22,739 bases of DNA, taken from a virus. Positions 6,007-18,600 of the stretch are shown piece by piece (within the stretch, counting starts at the first letter, position 1; every line of letters begins with the position of its first letter). The translations under genes and the position numbers were made by a program. The notes beneath the pieces were generated by a model, which was not told where the DNA came from, made no database searches, and saw only the letters and a program-made list of their open reading frames with translations. The stretch lies in IMG/VR virus record IMGVR_UViG_3300044859_001114, positions 1 through 22,739 of that record; one strand, 5' to 3'.

Positions 6007-7686
6007 ATGATGTTACAAACACCTGACCCCAATAAAATTCAAGAAACCCAAGGATTATACACCAAATTAGAAGGTACTATAAAATCTGCTGGTAATTTAC
6101 AAAAAAATTTAATAAGTGGTTTTAAAGAATTAGTTGATAACGTATCTAAATTTGATGATGAGTTAATTAAAGCATCAAGAAGTTTAGGACAGAGTATGGA
6201 ATATGCTCAAAGTTTAGAACAAAGACTTGGAAGAGTATCACAAAAAATGATTCAAATAGGATACGATTCAAATGACGTTATTGCGTTATTTAAATCAATG
6301 TCTGACCAAATTGGTAGAACAGTTGATTTTTCTGAGAAAGCTTTATTTAATATGGCTCTTCTTAAGAGGGTTGGTGTTGCGGATGAATCAATCAAAAGTT
6401 TTAATAAATTATTTGATAGTATTGGTGGAACATTTGAAGAAGCGACAATATTACAAATGGATTTGGTAAATCAAGCCAAAAGTTACGGATTAAATGTTGG
6501 TCAATTTATGACTAGTGTTGCAGGACAATTAACAAAAATTAATCAGTACGGGTTTCCAAATGGTGTTAAAGATTTGGGTGAAATGGTTGCAAAGTCCAAA
6601 TTATTAGGCGGTAATATAGAATTAGCGGCAGGATTAGCCGATAAAATAATGGGGAGTCCTGAAACGGCATTAGACTTGGCTGCTCAATTACAAACATTAG
6701 GTGGTTCATTCGCGTCATTAGGCGACCCAATGGAATTACTTTTTTTGGCACAAAATGACTTGGCAGGTTTAAATGACAAACTAATGGATGCAACTAAAGG
6801 ACTTGCAACATTCAATAAAGAAACAGGACAGTTTGAAATTGGTATTAATGAACGTATAAGAATAGGTAAAGTTGCGAGTGCATTTGGTACTGATTCCAAA
6901 TCAATTATAGAAAACGCTACAAAACTTGCTAAACAACAAGAAATTATAAAACAATTTGATTTGTCAGGCGCTTTTAAAGGTATAAAACCTGAAGACCAAC
7001 AAACTTTGGCCGCTTTTGCTCAAATTGGTAAGGGAGGTAAAGTAACAATTGAAGGTCAATCATTAGAAGAATTTACAAGAAGTGGTCCAAAAGCAATGAA
7101 CGACCTTCTTGAAAAATTAAAAGGAACTGGAAGTAATTTACTTACACAAGAAGATGGTATTAAAAATAATATAAATGTAACACAACAACAATCTTCAATA
7201 CTTGAAAAGGTAAACATACAACAACAACAATATAATGATACATTAAGTTTAGCCGCAATAACAACAGGAAACTTTAACAAGGTTTTAGAAACCGCGTCAA
7301 CTCAACTTGTTAATTTATATAAAGTTGGTACATTGTCTAAAGGAATTGCAGAAGCGTCTGTTAGTGATTTAATTGGTAAAGCTAAAACTCAATTGGGCTC
7401 ACTAACCGCTAGTACTGAGTCTAATGGTAATATCGGACTTGATAAATTAGTAGAAATATTAAGCGCGACTGCGGCAGCTAAAGGTACAAATACAAATATT
7501 GAAGTTACATCCAAAGAACCGATTAAAATTGAAATTACATCGGCGTTTAATATTGATGAGGTTGTTAGAGGAGCATTGGAAAAAGCGATGAATCAAAAGA
7601 TAAAAGATGCGGTAATAGAACAAACTACTGGTAAAACTGGTGCCGCAGTACCATATGCTAGCGGGAAATCGGGAACTTCAAATTAA
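6007..7686 (+). CDS. tail tape measure protein (functional counterpart of T4 gp29)
   Basis: This 559-aa, mostly helical protein is the likely ruler and tube-lumen protein that fixes tail length and connects to the hub. The N-terminal ~90 residues are a long amphipathic helix rich in Lys, Gln and Leu. The middle is Ala/Gly/Leu-rich (for example ALDLAAQLQTLGGSFASLG), Gln-rich runs (IQQQQ) fall near residue 400, and the C-terminus ends in a flexible Gly/Ser/Thr tail. It contains no cysteine and no enzymatic motif. Its length is close to T4 gp29 (590 aa), which would predict a tail of roughly T4 length if the usual ~1.5 angstrom per residue holds. It follows the frameshifted gp26-like gene and precedes the baseplate genes. 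The start has tandem ATGs (6007 and 6010). The identification rests on composition, size and position more than on a conserved motif. Confidence 0.75.
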   Translation: MMLQTPDPNKIQETQGLYTKLEGTIKSAGNLQKNLISGFKELVDNVSKFDDELIKASRSLGQSMEYAQSLEQRLGRVSQKMIQIGYDSNDVIALFKSMSDQIGRTVDFSEKALFNMALLKRVGVADESIKSFNKLFDSIGGTFEEATILQMDLVNQAKSYGLNVGQFMTSVAGQLTKINQYGFPNGVKDLGEMVAKSKLLGGNIELAAGLADKIMGSPETALDLAAQLQTLGGSFASLGDPMELLFLAQNDLAGLNDKLMDATKGLATFNKETGQFEIGINERIRIGKVASAFGTDSKSIIENATKLAKQQEIIKQFDLSGAFKGIKPEDQQTLAAFAQIGKGGKVTIEGQSLEEFTRSGPKAMNDLLEKLKGTGSNLLTQEDGIKNNINVTQQQSSILEKVNIQQQQYNDTLSLAAITTGNFNKVLETASTQLVNLYKVGTLSKGIAEASVSDLIGKAKTQLGSLTASTESNGNIGLDKLVEILSATAAAKGTNTNIEVTSKEPIKIEITSAFNIDEVVRGALEKAMNQKIKDAVIEQTTGKTGAAVPYASGKSGTSN

Positions 7687-7738
7687 AAATAAAAATTAAA
7701 AAAAATAAACCTAATCTATTTATTAAAAAAATAGAAAA

Positions 7739-10700
7739 ATGACATCAAGTCCATTATCGTTTTCTGCGACACAAAGTCTAAGATTAAAACTTATGGCTAT
7801 GAACTTAGAACCTTACTTCGTTAAGGAATCTAGTGCACCACAAATAAATAGGGCTGATGTCGGTACAAAAGAAACACAGTGGATTGAAAGTCCATTGGTA
7901 AATCAACCTGATTTAGATAATGTTGGTTTACTACCACAAGCAAAATTAAATATATTAAATCAATATGGTCCTGAAAATGGTAGAGGTCCTAATGCTTTAT
8001 TTAAAAATTTAGGTACAAAATCAAACCAAGGACCTTTTAATTTTCAAACTGATAGTACGTCTAAGTTTGCCGAATCAGAACAAGAACAAAAAGAATTGTT
8101 AGTTCTTAATAGATTTGGACCGCAAGACGGGTGGAGTGACGCTTCATCGGAATTGGAAGTATCGATTCTTGAACCAACAATCAGAGATGAGTATGTTTCA
8201 GACAGTACAAAGCCAAATTTATTTAGACCATCATCTTATTCTTCATCACAAATATTATTAGATAAAGACCCAACAGGTTCAGACGGATTACTATCACAAG
8301 ATTCGGTATTAACACAATTAGCTGCAACAAAACTAAGAAGTTTATTTGAAGAATCAATCGCGTATGAAATTCAACAAGAAACCGTTGGTAGAGCTAACGG
8401 TGTAGCGGCATTAAAAGACCCTTATTTGGGACTTAAAATAGCTGTAGGTAGGTCACCATTAATTGAACCCGATTGGAACGTCACAGTACCTGATACGGTA
8501 ATAGGAACTGCAGCAGATTTCATTTCAAGAATTACTGGTGTATATTCACCGTTCTCATATATTCCTGGTGATTATTTTTCACCTGTACAACCAACAAGTC
8601 TTTTAAATCAGGCAGTAAATTTTGTAACGGGTTTATTTGGTTTTCCAAATGTTTTACCAACAAGAAAAACCGCTTCAGATATTTTTTTAGCGTATACAGG
8701 ACAAGGAACCAAAAAGTTATTATTTGGTAGTCTCGCATTAAATAGATTCGTACCTGATTATAGATTCAACTTTATTAATCAAGTTGGTTTATTCGCGCCA
8801 AGACCAAATTATTATATTGGAAGTAGAACTTCAGACCCATTAGATATTGTTTCACCTTCAGGTGAAGTACCCGTAAACGAATATGGTGAAGAAGTAGAAA
8901 CAAATGTATATGGACCGAGTTTACTTGGAAATCTTTATGAAAATGATATTGAATTCAAATTTGGATTAAACGGTACATCTACAATTGATGGTGGAGGTAT
9001 TCAAGGAGGATTTACTTGGGTTTCACCAAAATATAAAGGAAACGCTGGTTTTAAAGTGGGTAAAGGTGGTGATGCAAAAGGATTTGACCAAAACTTCCCA
9101 CCAATATCCGCACAATATAATAATTCAGAATCTACACAATATGCATTAAGAAAAGGTTCTATTTTAGATGAAACACAAAGGTTAATTAATTCACAACCTG
9201 GCGGTCAAAAAAGGTTACAACACGTTGGTAATGCAATTGACCAAGTATCTAAAGTTTTTAATGATGGATATAAAGAAATAACAAAAGGTTCAAGAGTTAT
9301 AAGATATGTTGATAATAATGGAACTTTTGTGGGTGAAGAATACGGTAGAGTTTTTGCCAAAGATATTCCATATTATGAAAATTCTAAATTACAGAAGATT
9401 GATGGAAATATTAGAAAAAATCCATATTCTATTTTAGATAAAACATATAACTTAAATATGTACCCAACTTTAGGTCCTGACTCAACATCAATTGAAGGCG
9501 GTAGGGTTAAAAAATATATGGTATCAATTGAAAACCTTGCGTGGAGGACTTCAAGAAGACCAGGATTAACATATGCTGATTTACCTGAAAGCGAAAAAGG
9601 TCCAAACGGAGGTAGAATTATGTGGTTCCCACCATATGATTTAGGATTTTCAGATAACTCTACTGTTTCTTGGGAGCCAAATACATTCTTAGGAAGACCT
9701 GAAGACATTTATACATATAAAGGAACATCAAGAGGTGGTAGTTTATCATTTAAAATGGTTGTTGACCACCCATCAATTATGAATTTAGTTGTTAATCAAG
9801 TATTATCAAACTCAAGTTCTAGCGTAGTTGCTGACCAAGTTTTAGAATCTTTCTTTGCAGGACTTACAAAATTCGACGTTTATGAATTAGGTAAAAGATA
9901 TCAAAACTTTTCAATTACAGAATTACAACAATTACAAGACACTATTAATAAATCAAGTGACCCTGAAAAAATAAAACAAGCGGTAACATCAAATTTAAAT
10001 AAAGGTGGTACAGGTGCTGGTGGACCTATGACATCCAATTCTTCAGTTGGTACTCAGGATTATAAACCACAACTTACACAGTATATTAACAATTCTCAAT
10101 TTTATTTTGACTACAACCAAACAGGTGGTGCGTCATACAATGAATCATTGACATCATATGAATCAAATCCACAATTTGTTTCTATAGAACAATCTCAAAA
10201 AACACAAGTAGAGAATTCTAAAAATGTATTAACAAATTTAGCCAATAAAGTAAAAGAAATTTTAAACGTTAATCCAAACGTTAAAATTACTATTGTACTT
10301 AAATCAAACAGTTCATTTAATGAATCAACAAGTGTCAAGGACTCAAGAAATTCTTGTATAGAACAAAGTATTTTAAACATTGTTGGTACCAACCCTAATT
10401 TAACCATTACTAAAACAAGTGGTGCGGATAATGATACAATTGCCCCACAGACAGTACCTTGTAATACAAACACATTAAATAATTATGATGTTGTATCCGT
10501 AGGATGTAGAAGAGTTGTTATACAAGATATTATAGAAATACCATTACCTAACATTACAAATCCAAATGGTGGAGTAGTTACAAGCCCATCAACAGTTGTT
10601 GGAAATATTGGTTCACAAAACACATTACTTAATCAACTTAATAACGCATCAAGTAATCAGGCAAGAAACCAATTACAAACAATATCTAAAGAAGTTTTAA

Positions 10701-12379
10701 GAAAATTGTTAAATGAATCAAATTACTTCCAATTCGTAAAAGAAAGCAATCCTTATGTTTACGATTCACTAAGAGAAAAACTTAAATTTTTTCACCCCGC
10801 TTTTCACTCTACAACACCTGAAGGACTTAACTCAAGATTAACATTCTTAATGCAATGTACAAGACCTGGTGATACAATACCAACTAAAAAAAGTGACGGT
10901 ACTTTTATTGATAAAGACGCAAGAAACACTGCGTTCGGAGCACCACCTGTTTGTGTTATAAGAATTGGTGACTTCTATCATACCAAAGCAATTATTAATA
11001 GTGTTAGATTTACATATGATGAAAAAACATTGGATTTAAATCCCGAGGGTATCGGTGTTCAACCAATGATTGTAAGTGTTAGTGTTGAATTCAATTTTAT
11101 TGGTGGTCAAAGTTTAAGAGGACCTGTGGAAGAATTACAAAACGCATTATCATTTAATTTCTTTGCTAATACTGAAATGTACGATGAAAGGGCAACTGTG
11201 TTGGATGTTTCAGCATATGATAAAGAATTTATTGACAAAACCGAAGAAACTGGTGATACCGCAAGAAATACTAATGGTGATTATAGTGCTGAAGGCGGTG
11301 AATTTATTGGTAAATTAAAAGGTGAATTAAAATTTAGTGCAACTACAGGCGAAAACGATTACCAAAACATTGTAGAAACATTATTAGATGTTTCCGAAGA
11401 AACATATGATTCAACTTATGATAAATTACTTCAAGTTTTTAATGAATATAATTGGATTATATTACAAATATATACCACAAATAGAATTTACGGAACAGGT
11501 AAATTAGAATCACAAGACGTTCAAATTTTTGGAAAATCGGAAGGATATACCGATAAAATAAATGAATTATTTGATAATTTAAAAACAAGTATAAGTAATA
11601 AGGATTTAACTTTATTCAAAGTACCTAGTCTTGTAAATGATGTAAATAAAACATCCATTTTACAAACACAATTAAACAATTTAGTTGATTCAAAAAGAGC
11701 TTCATTTATAGATAATTTAGATTCTGCAACAAACGACCTTTCACAATCTCAAATACCTTATGTTAGAGTAATTGACAAATTAAATTTCCTTTCAGGAAAT
11801 GCCGACGGTATTGTAGATAAAACAGGTATTGCTAAAATTTATAATACAATATCCGCAACTACAATAACCGATTTAGTAACAGATACAAAATTAATTGTTC
11901 AGTCTACAGGAAAACAAATAGACGATTTAAAATCAACAACAACACAAATAATACCAGACACAACTAATTATAGTTTTGATAGTATTAATACGATAGGTAC
12001 TACATTTGATAATAATGCGGACAAACAGTTTTGTACTATCTTTAGTAAAGACTTAATTTTAGATTTTACTACAATTCAAACTCAAGTTTTAGGTGAACTA
12101 AATACTAAACCATTTAATACCGAATTAACAAAAGTTTTGAGAGACAACTATCAAACTAAATGTAAACAATTATCAACTGATGGAAAAAAACGATTCAAAA
12201 AAGAAAAATTTACCACAAAATTACCTTCAGATTGGAACAAACTTAAAAAGAAAGACAGACCTAATGGTCTTGAATTACAGAACCCACAAGACTCTGCAAA
12301 ACAAGAACAGTTATTGAACTTATACTCAAATTCAAACACTAATACTGATAACACATTTAACGGAAAAGTAACATTCTAA
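7739..12379 (+). CDS. large baseplate / tail-tube-initiator-like protein with OmpA-like insertion
   Basis: The 1546-aa product is not a clear homologue of any single T4 protein. N-terminal ~1-300 has two short similar units (LNQYGPENG and LNRFGPQDG) and hydrophobic helices such as AADFISRITGVYSPF. Around 627-680 there is a segment IMWFPPYDLGF and then LGRPEDIYTYKGTSRGGSL. Around 1076-1152 lies GDFYHTK, GVQPMIVSVSVEF and LQNALSFNFFANTEMYDERA. Both segments resemble the tube-like folds of tail-tube initiators and caps such as T4 gp48/gp54. Between them, about 785-930, is a candidate OmpA-like peptidoglycan-binding domain. The last 400 residues are helical. It follows the tape measure, and its TAA overlaps the next ATG by one base. 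Most likely a central baseplate component where the tube starts; the exact T4 equivalence is my inference. Confidence 0.65.
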   Translation: MTSSPLSFSATQSLRLKLMAMNLEPYFVKESSAPQINRADVGTKETQWIESPLVNQPDLDNVGLLPQAKLNILNQYGPENGRGPNALFKNLGTKSNQGPFNFQTDSTSKFAESEQEQKELLVLNRFGPQDGWSDASSELEVSILEPTIRDEYVSDSTKPNLFRPSSYSSSQILLDKDPTGSDGLLSQDSVLTQLAATKLRSLFEESIAYEIQQETVGRANGVAALKDPYLGLKIAVGRSPLIEPDWNVTVPDTVIGTAADFISRITGVYSPFSYIPGDYFSPVQPTSLLNQAVNFVTGLFGFPNVLPTRKTASDIFLAYTGQGTKKLLFGSLALNRFVPDYRFNFINQVGLFAPRPNYYIGSRTSDPLDIVSPSGEVPVNEYGEEVETNVYGPSLLGNLYENDIEFKFGLNGTSTIDGGGIQGGFTWVSPKYKGNAGFKVGKGGDAKGFDQNFPPISAQYNNSESTQYALRKGSILDETQRLINSQPGGQKRLQHVGNAIDQVSKVFNDGYKEITKGSRVIRYVDNNGTFVGEEYGRVFAKDIPYYENSKLQKIDGNIRKNPYSILDKTYNLNMYPTLGPDSTSIEGGRVKKYMVSIENLAWRTSRRPGLTYADLPESEKGPNGGRIMWFPPYDLGFSDNSTVSWEPNTFLGRPEDIYTYKGTSRGGSLSFKMVVDHPSIMNLVVNQVLSNSSSSVVADQVLESFFAGLTKFDVYELGKRYQNFSITELQQLQDTINKSSDPEKIKQAVTSNLNKGGTGAGGPMTSNSSVGTQDYKPQLTQYINNSQFYFDYNQTGGASYNESLTSYESNPQFVSIEQSQKTQVENSKNVLTNLANKVKEILNVNPNVKITIVLKSNSSFNESTSVKDSRNSCIEQSILNIVGTNPNLTITKTSGADNDTIAPQTVPCNTNTLNNYDVVSVGCRRVVIQDIIEIPLPNITNPNGGVVTSPSTVVGNIGSQNTLLNQLNNASSNQARNQLQTISKEVLRKLLNESNYFQFVKESNPYVYDSLREKLKFFHPAFHSTTPEGLNSRLTFLMQCTRPGDTIPTKKSDGTFIDKDARNTAFGAPPVCVIRIGDFYHTKAIINSVRFTYDEKTLDLNPEGIGVQPMIVSVSVEFNFIGGQSLRGPVEELQNALSFNFFANTEMYDERATVLDVSAYDKEFIDKTEETGDTARNTNGDYSAEGGEFIGKLKGELKFSATTGENDYQNIVETLLDVSEETYDSTYDKLLQVFNEYNWIILQIYTTNRIYGTGKLESQDVQIFGKSEGYTDKINELFDNLKTSISNKDLTLFKVPSLVNDVNKTSILQTQLNNLVDSKRASFIDNLDSATNDLSQSQIPYVRVIDKLNFLSGNADGIVDKTGIAKIYNTISATTITDLVTDTKLIVQSTGKQIDDLKSTTTQIIPDTTNYSFDSINTIGTTFDNNADKQFCTIFSKDLILDFTTIQTQVLGELNTKPFNTELTKVLRDNYQTKCKQLSTDGKKRFKKEKFTTKLPSDWNKLKKKDRPNGLELQNPQDSAKQEQLLNLYSNSNTNTDNTFNGKVTF

Positions 12380-12696
12380 TGGAATATTTTAACAGATATC
12401 AACAATTTTTAGTGGACGGTGAACAAACTGTTTTACCATATGTAACTTTACCAAGAAAAAGTACAGATGTTAAATACATATACAGAGCACAACAAACTAG
12501 ACTAGATAAAATAAGTCAAGAATATTATAATAGTCCATATTTTGGTTGGTTAATTATGTTAGCCAATCCTGAATTTGGTGGATTAGAATGGAACATTCCT
12601 GATAATGCTATTATTGTGGTACCATACCCTTTAAATGCGTCAATTCAGGACTATAATAATGCAATAAAGACAAGATTCTATTATTATGGCAGATAA
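12379..12696 (+). CDS. 53: baseplate wedge protein, gp53-like with LysM-type fold
   Basis: This 105-aa protein resembles the LysM-like part of T4 gp53, which ties baseplate wedges together around the hub. Residues about 33-85 follow the pattern: YIYRAQQTRLDKISQEYY, then the FGWLIMLANPEF helix, then an IPDNAIIVVPYPL strand, as in LysM domains. At 105 aa it is about half the length of T4 gp53 (196 aa), so accessory regions are missing. The start overlaps the previous TAA by one base (TAATG) and the end overlaps the next gene by 11 bases, so it is almost certainly translated with both large neighbours. In phage baseplates the LysM fold is structural, so peptidoglycan binding should not be assumed. 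Confidence 0.82.
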   Translation: MEYFNRYQQFLVDGEQTVLPYVTLPRKSTDVKYIYRAQQTRLDKISQEYYNSPYFGWLIMLANPEFGGLEWNIPDNAIIVVPYPLNASIQDYNNAIKTRFYYYGR

Positions 12697-15600
12697 TTTC
12701 GGTGGTAGTGAAAATATATTTTATACAGATGATGCAAACATCGTTTTAATAGACCCAAATTCAATAATAGACAGTAAAGGTCTAAAAAAAGATAGGGTAA
12801 TAAAACAAGAAAACCTTGTTATGTATGCCAATTTAGAAGTTGGTGCGGTACCAAGAACTAAATTATCTGTTGGTGAAAGTGTTGATAAAGCAATTAATAA
12901 TGTTACAATTGCGTCAATTAACTTTTTAAAACCACAAGGAAAAAATTCTTTTGATACTAGTTATACCGATGAATTTACAGGAGGCAGAAATTTACAAGGT
13001 GCTGTAAATCAACGTTCATTTGATTTTAATAATAACCCACAACAAGTTAATTATGTGGATACACAAGTTTTAGGTATTAAAAACATAAGTGTTGATATTA
13101 TGTTTAATGGTATACCAACTGTTAGTATGCAATTGGTTGACGTACAAGGTAGAGCATTATTTGAAACAGGAGGTAATTCACCATATTCAGTATTTTTGTA
13201 TTATCCATACCCACTTTTTAAATTAACCCTAAAAGGTTTTTATGGTAAGGCAATTCAATATGAATTAATGTTAAGAAGTTTTAATGCTTCTTTTGAATCT
13301 TCTTCAGGTAACTATTTAATTGATTTACAATTTATAGCAAGAACAAGTGCAATATTAGATGATGTTAGACTTGGTTATTTGTTTGCATTACCAAATATGT
13401 ATCCAAAATATACGGTACCTGTAACAACAAATAATAATACATCCCAACAAGCAGTTGCAAGTCAAAATCAAATAGGAACAAACACAACAACGGTATCAAC
13501 AAAACAATTAAACAGTGTTGGATATAGTAAAATAAAACAAGTTTTTGATGAATACAGAAACAATGGACTAATCGATAAAAATGTACCTACATTAACTTTG
13601 GAAGAGATGGGTATTAATCTTTCAAAGTACACACAATTTTTAAATGAACAATTTGATAAACTTGATTTTACTAGAGTTGTTGGACTTAAAAAATATCGTG
13701 AAAGTATCTCAAAATACAAAACTGAAATTTCAAAATGGCAATCAGATTATATTAATACCGAAGATAAGATTATTTTAAATGACAACTCTGTGATGTACGG
13801 ACTAAAACAAACAGTTACAGAAACTAATACATCTAACAGCACTTCAATAGGAAACAATCCAAGTGTAGCTGCAAGAGCCAATGTTACTTTAACAGGAATA
13901 ACAGAATCAAACAAAAAAACTATAAACAATTTCCCAATATGGGGTAAAGAAATAAACAAACCTGAAAATTTTTTCAAATACGATTTATTCACTAGAAAGT
14001 TTACAGAAACAGATATTAATTTTGCAAAAACATATGAGGCAATAACACCAAATAAATTTACAAATGCAAATAGCCCACAATTTAAAAATTTTAAAAGGGA
14101 GTTAATTGAAGGTTTAAAATTAAAAGGTACATTACCAAGACCTGCATCTACAAGTACACCAAACCCATATTATTATACTTTTGAAGAATTCGAGGAAGAA
14201 ATCGAAAATTTAAATACGGTTATAGACCAAAAAGACTTACAAGAAAATGAATTACTTAACGAAACGTTTCAAAATAAATTAAAATCTAGTTCTAACCCAA
14301 CTAATTTAAATTTTAGACCAACAATAAGAAATGTTGTAGGTGTTATAATGGCATCTGTTGATGCTTTTTATAGATTAATGGATGATGTACACAAACAAGC
14401 TTGGAATGTAAGAAATGATAAACAAAGAATAAAAGCGATTATAAACAAAGGAATTCCATCGCAAGATGGTAAAGACGCTGTTGAAAGCAGTCAAAGAAAT
14501 AATATTACAAATATTGTTTACCCATGGCCACAATTCGTACAGAAAAAAGAACAAAAGGGTGTTACAGAGTATCAAGTTACATACCCTGGTTCTAAATCTG
14601 TGGTTAATTTTACAAATGGTTACGATACAAGAGTTTGGCCTGAAGTAGAATTTGTTGAACAATTTTTAAATGGTGTTACTCAAAAAGAATTGACATATGA
14701 TAATGAAAATCAAAATTCACCAACAATCGCATTACCATATACACCATTATCGGCAATAGAATTTGCATTTAAAAATAGAATATATAACGGTGAAAATGAT
14801 AATCCCGATGCAATTTACCCTGTTTATGAATTATACGAAAGAATTTTATTGAATGCGTATTATTCAGGTTTACATTATACAGATACAAATCAAACATCAG
14901 ATTTAATATTTGCGGGTTCGGATTTAGAATTAAGTAACTTAAAGAACGCTGGTATTCCCGAAGTAAGTGATTTAAAAAAAGTTTTTAAGGATAGATTACC
15001 GTCAGAATCTTTATATGATTATTTAAAATCAACAGGTGGACAAAATGAAGAGGGACCTGATTGGAACAGATTTAAAAACCAAGAATTTATTACACCATAT
15101 CTAAATGAAAAAGTAGTAAACTCAACTGAAATTTTTTCTGAAAAAAACTACAGAAAATTAAGTAGAAACCCAATACAATTAGAATCACAAGGTAAACTAA
15201 CAAATTTTTTATCGGCAAACACTAGTAGTCAAACAAGTATATTAGACACATATCCATTTATTATACCCGATTTTCAAAATAGAATGGAAAATCCTAAAGG
15301 TAAAAATTATTACGAAACAATATACACATACGGTTTAGACAGTAAAAACTTATTCATTAACAATGAAAAAACACCAATAATACCTTTAAGTAAAAATACA
15401 TCGACTAAAAACGGATTCAATTCAACAGCCGAAAAATCTGCAATAAATTTGTTTTTTGAAACAAGATATGACAAACCAACTGAAAGGTATTTAACTGAAG
15501 GAAACTTTGAACCAAGTTCTCCTGGCATAACACAGAAACAAACAACAAGTATTTTTAACACGCCAATGTTTATGAATGGTGTGATGGAAGCAGCAACAAA

Positions 15601-18600
15601 CACATCAGAAACACAATTCACTAAACTAGCGTTTTTATTTTTAAACTCACTACCACTTTCAACATTCTATGAAAGATATTTAAATTCTAGTATAACTGAC
15701 ACAGAGACACAAAAAAGTGATTACATATTTGCGTCAATGACAAAATTTTCTGCAGTACATAAAATACCATATGCTTTTTTATTAAAAATAGGTTCTATAT
15801 GGCACAGATATAAAACATACATAAATACTAATGTTGATATCTTGGATAGTATTTGGAAAGATTTTGATTATGTAAAGGCATATACTAATGGTGTAGGAAC
15901 GGATGATACTTACCAAGTTTATACTAATAATGATACATCCACTACTGAACCATTTAAATTAAATGGTACTGATAGTTTAAATCTTGGTTTTTATCCTGAA
16001 TTGGTTAAAAACTTCTATAGTCTTTTTACAAATCAAAATAATTTTCCTGAATCATTAACTGACGCATCTAAAGAAAATTTAAAAATTGTAAGATATAATC
16101 CTGTTTCATTACCAACAGGTGCTATTAACACATACTACACATATTTTAAAATAACAGACAAATATTTACAATATTTTGGACCGTCAAATAGTAATAAAAT
16201 ATTAGTGTTACCATCTGCGGGATATCTACCTTTTGAACAAGCTTATTATCAATATACAAATGAAGGTGTAAAAACAAAATCAGAATTAAATGTCCCACAA
16301 GTATATAACGGTTCTGCAAGATTATTTTGGGATTCACCTAATTACGGTTGGTTTGATGCAACAAATCTATCTAAACCAAGACCCGACCAACATTTAAAAT
16401 ATATAAAGCCATTACAACAAGACATAAATAAACAATTTGAGTTCATACTTTCAACAAAAAACCCAACATATTCATCAATTGAAGATTTATTTGGTACTTT
16501 TGATTTTTCTCAATTAGAAAAATTTGAAAAAGAGTTTTTAGATTTTTGTAAAAAAGGTGGTAAGTCATCTATTTTTACAGGTACTGACGATATTCCATCA
16601 GAGTATGCGAACTTCCAAGAATTATTGAAAAAACTGTTTATTGTAGACGTGTCTGATATTGCAGATATAAAAAACTTTTCTAATACTCATGCAACAAGTA
16701 TGAGTTCAGAAATTAATAAATTTTTAAATATAAACGTACATTTAAAAATTGGTAATCCAAAACAATTTGATAGAATACAGTTTGGTAATTTTATTTCTGC
16801 ATCAACAAGTTCAGTACTTGCAATGAAACCTGTTAGTGCAATTACATATGGTGAATATGTTAAAAACACATTACCTGGTGCAGGACAAACAGTAACATTA
16901 CAAGAATCTAAAGATAACAATGAAGAAGCTTGGAAAGCTCTTAATTTATACATAGGCCCCTCAACAATACCAAATTTAGGATTTGGTAATACTTCATACA
17001 TATACGATTTCTTTATTGATAATAACATAGAATTTACCGCACAAAACGTTGAAAGATTACATAAATTAATAAAAATTTATGCAACACAAAAATATCTAAA
17101 AGGTTCATATGATTCTAATACATTTAAAAATGATATAACAAATATCTTACAAAATGTTTACAATAAAAGAACAAATATCGAATTACAAGTAAGAGGTAAA
17201 TTAAATACAGTATTAACTGAAGGAACCGCTGCTGAATCCCCAAAAAAATCGACATTTGATGGAGACAGCTCAAAGTTAGAAATGTGGGAAGTTTTTAAAG
17301 CAATTAATGACAAATGGGTTGCGGGTATTAATTTTTCAGAAACAGGACCTGATAGAAAAGTATTGTTTGAAGAATTTTTATTCTTTGATAGAAGTAATCG
17401 AGACATTGGTGACGATTTTATTATTAATGTTGAATCTATTAGAAAATATTGTGTGTGGGAAAACTCAAACACATCTGTAATGAGTTTAATAAGACAATTA
17501 CTTTCAGAAAATAGAATGAATTTCTTTGTAATGCCAGCGTACATTAATTTTTATGGTAAACCATCAAGACAGTCAACAACAAGAAATCAAACTATTTTAA
17601 ATAATGCGAATGACACTTTTAGTACATTTGGTTATGTTGATTACACAGATTCAGGACCTAAATTTTTGTGTCAATATATTGGGAAACCATCAGAAACATT
17701 ATCAATGGATAACGACCCAAAATATCCTTTCAATAGTGATTCTTTTGATATGGGTACAACCGCAGGAAACCCATTAAGAAATACGATAACACCAGCGTCA
17801 AATAAACAATTTCAAAACAATAAAGCGGTTGGTTTTATTGTGGATTTTGGTACTGTAAATCAAAGTGTATTTAAATCTGTAGAAATTGCACAAAATCAAA
17901 ACGTAACATCTTCGGAACAAATACAGACTATTGTTGACATGGGTAGGTCAGGTGGAAATAAAAAGACGATGCAACAATCAACATCACTATTTGAATTGTA
18001 TAAAAATAGAACATATGATTGTACATTAAAAACGTTTGGTAATGTTATGTTACAACCTACAATGTATTTTGTGTTAAGACATATGCCAATGTTTAATGGT
18101 ACATATGTTATTAGAAGTGTTAAACATAATATAGGACCTGGTGTTTTTAACACGGAAGTAAGAGGACAAAGATTATCTAAGTTTACTAATGTTAATGTAA
18201 CTGATGAGTTAGCGTCAATTAATCAAGATTTTACAAAAAAACTAAATGATAAGGTTAGAAATTTAACAGATAACAATCAAGTTGTTACATTTAATTCAGA
18301 AAGCGGTCAATATGTAACAGGACAAGAATCTAAAGATATTGGTATTTCAGGTAGAACACCGTATCAAGGTTTAATATCTACTTCTGTTGATACTGAATTA
18401 CAAGCATGTCAAACAAGTTTATGGGGCGCGATTAACACTCCACCGTCAGAACAATCAAAACTTTCTGGTAAAACATTTAATGAAAACACTAACTTTACTA
18501 GAGATGAATTATTCCGTTTATTAAAAGGAAATGTTAAGGATAAAAATATGAGATTATTCCTTTGGGCATTGTTCTGTTTATCAAATTCAACAAGCACAGA

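Noticed and set aside
17158-17544. Minus-strand open frame of 128 codons inside the hub gene
   Set aside because: It is antisense to a long coding gene with clear protein signal; it lacks a promoter or neighbours on that strand and its hydrophobic/Ser-rich composition is typical of an antisense shadow. The other minus-strand frames (for example 18409-18789, 16687-17028, 9373-9708) were dropped for the same reason.
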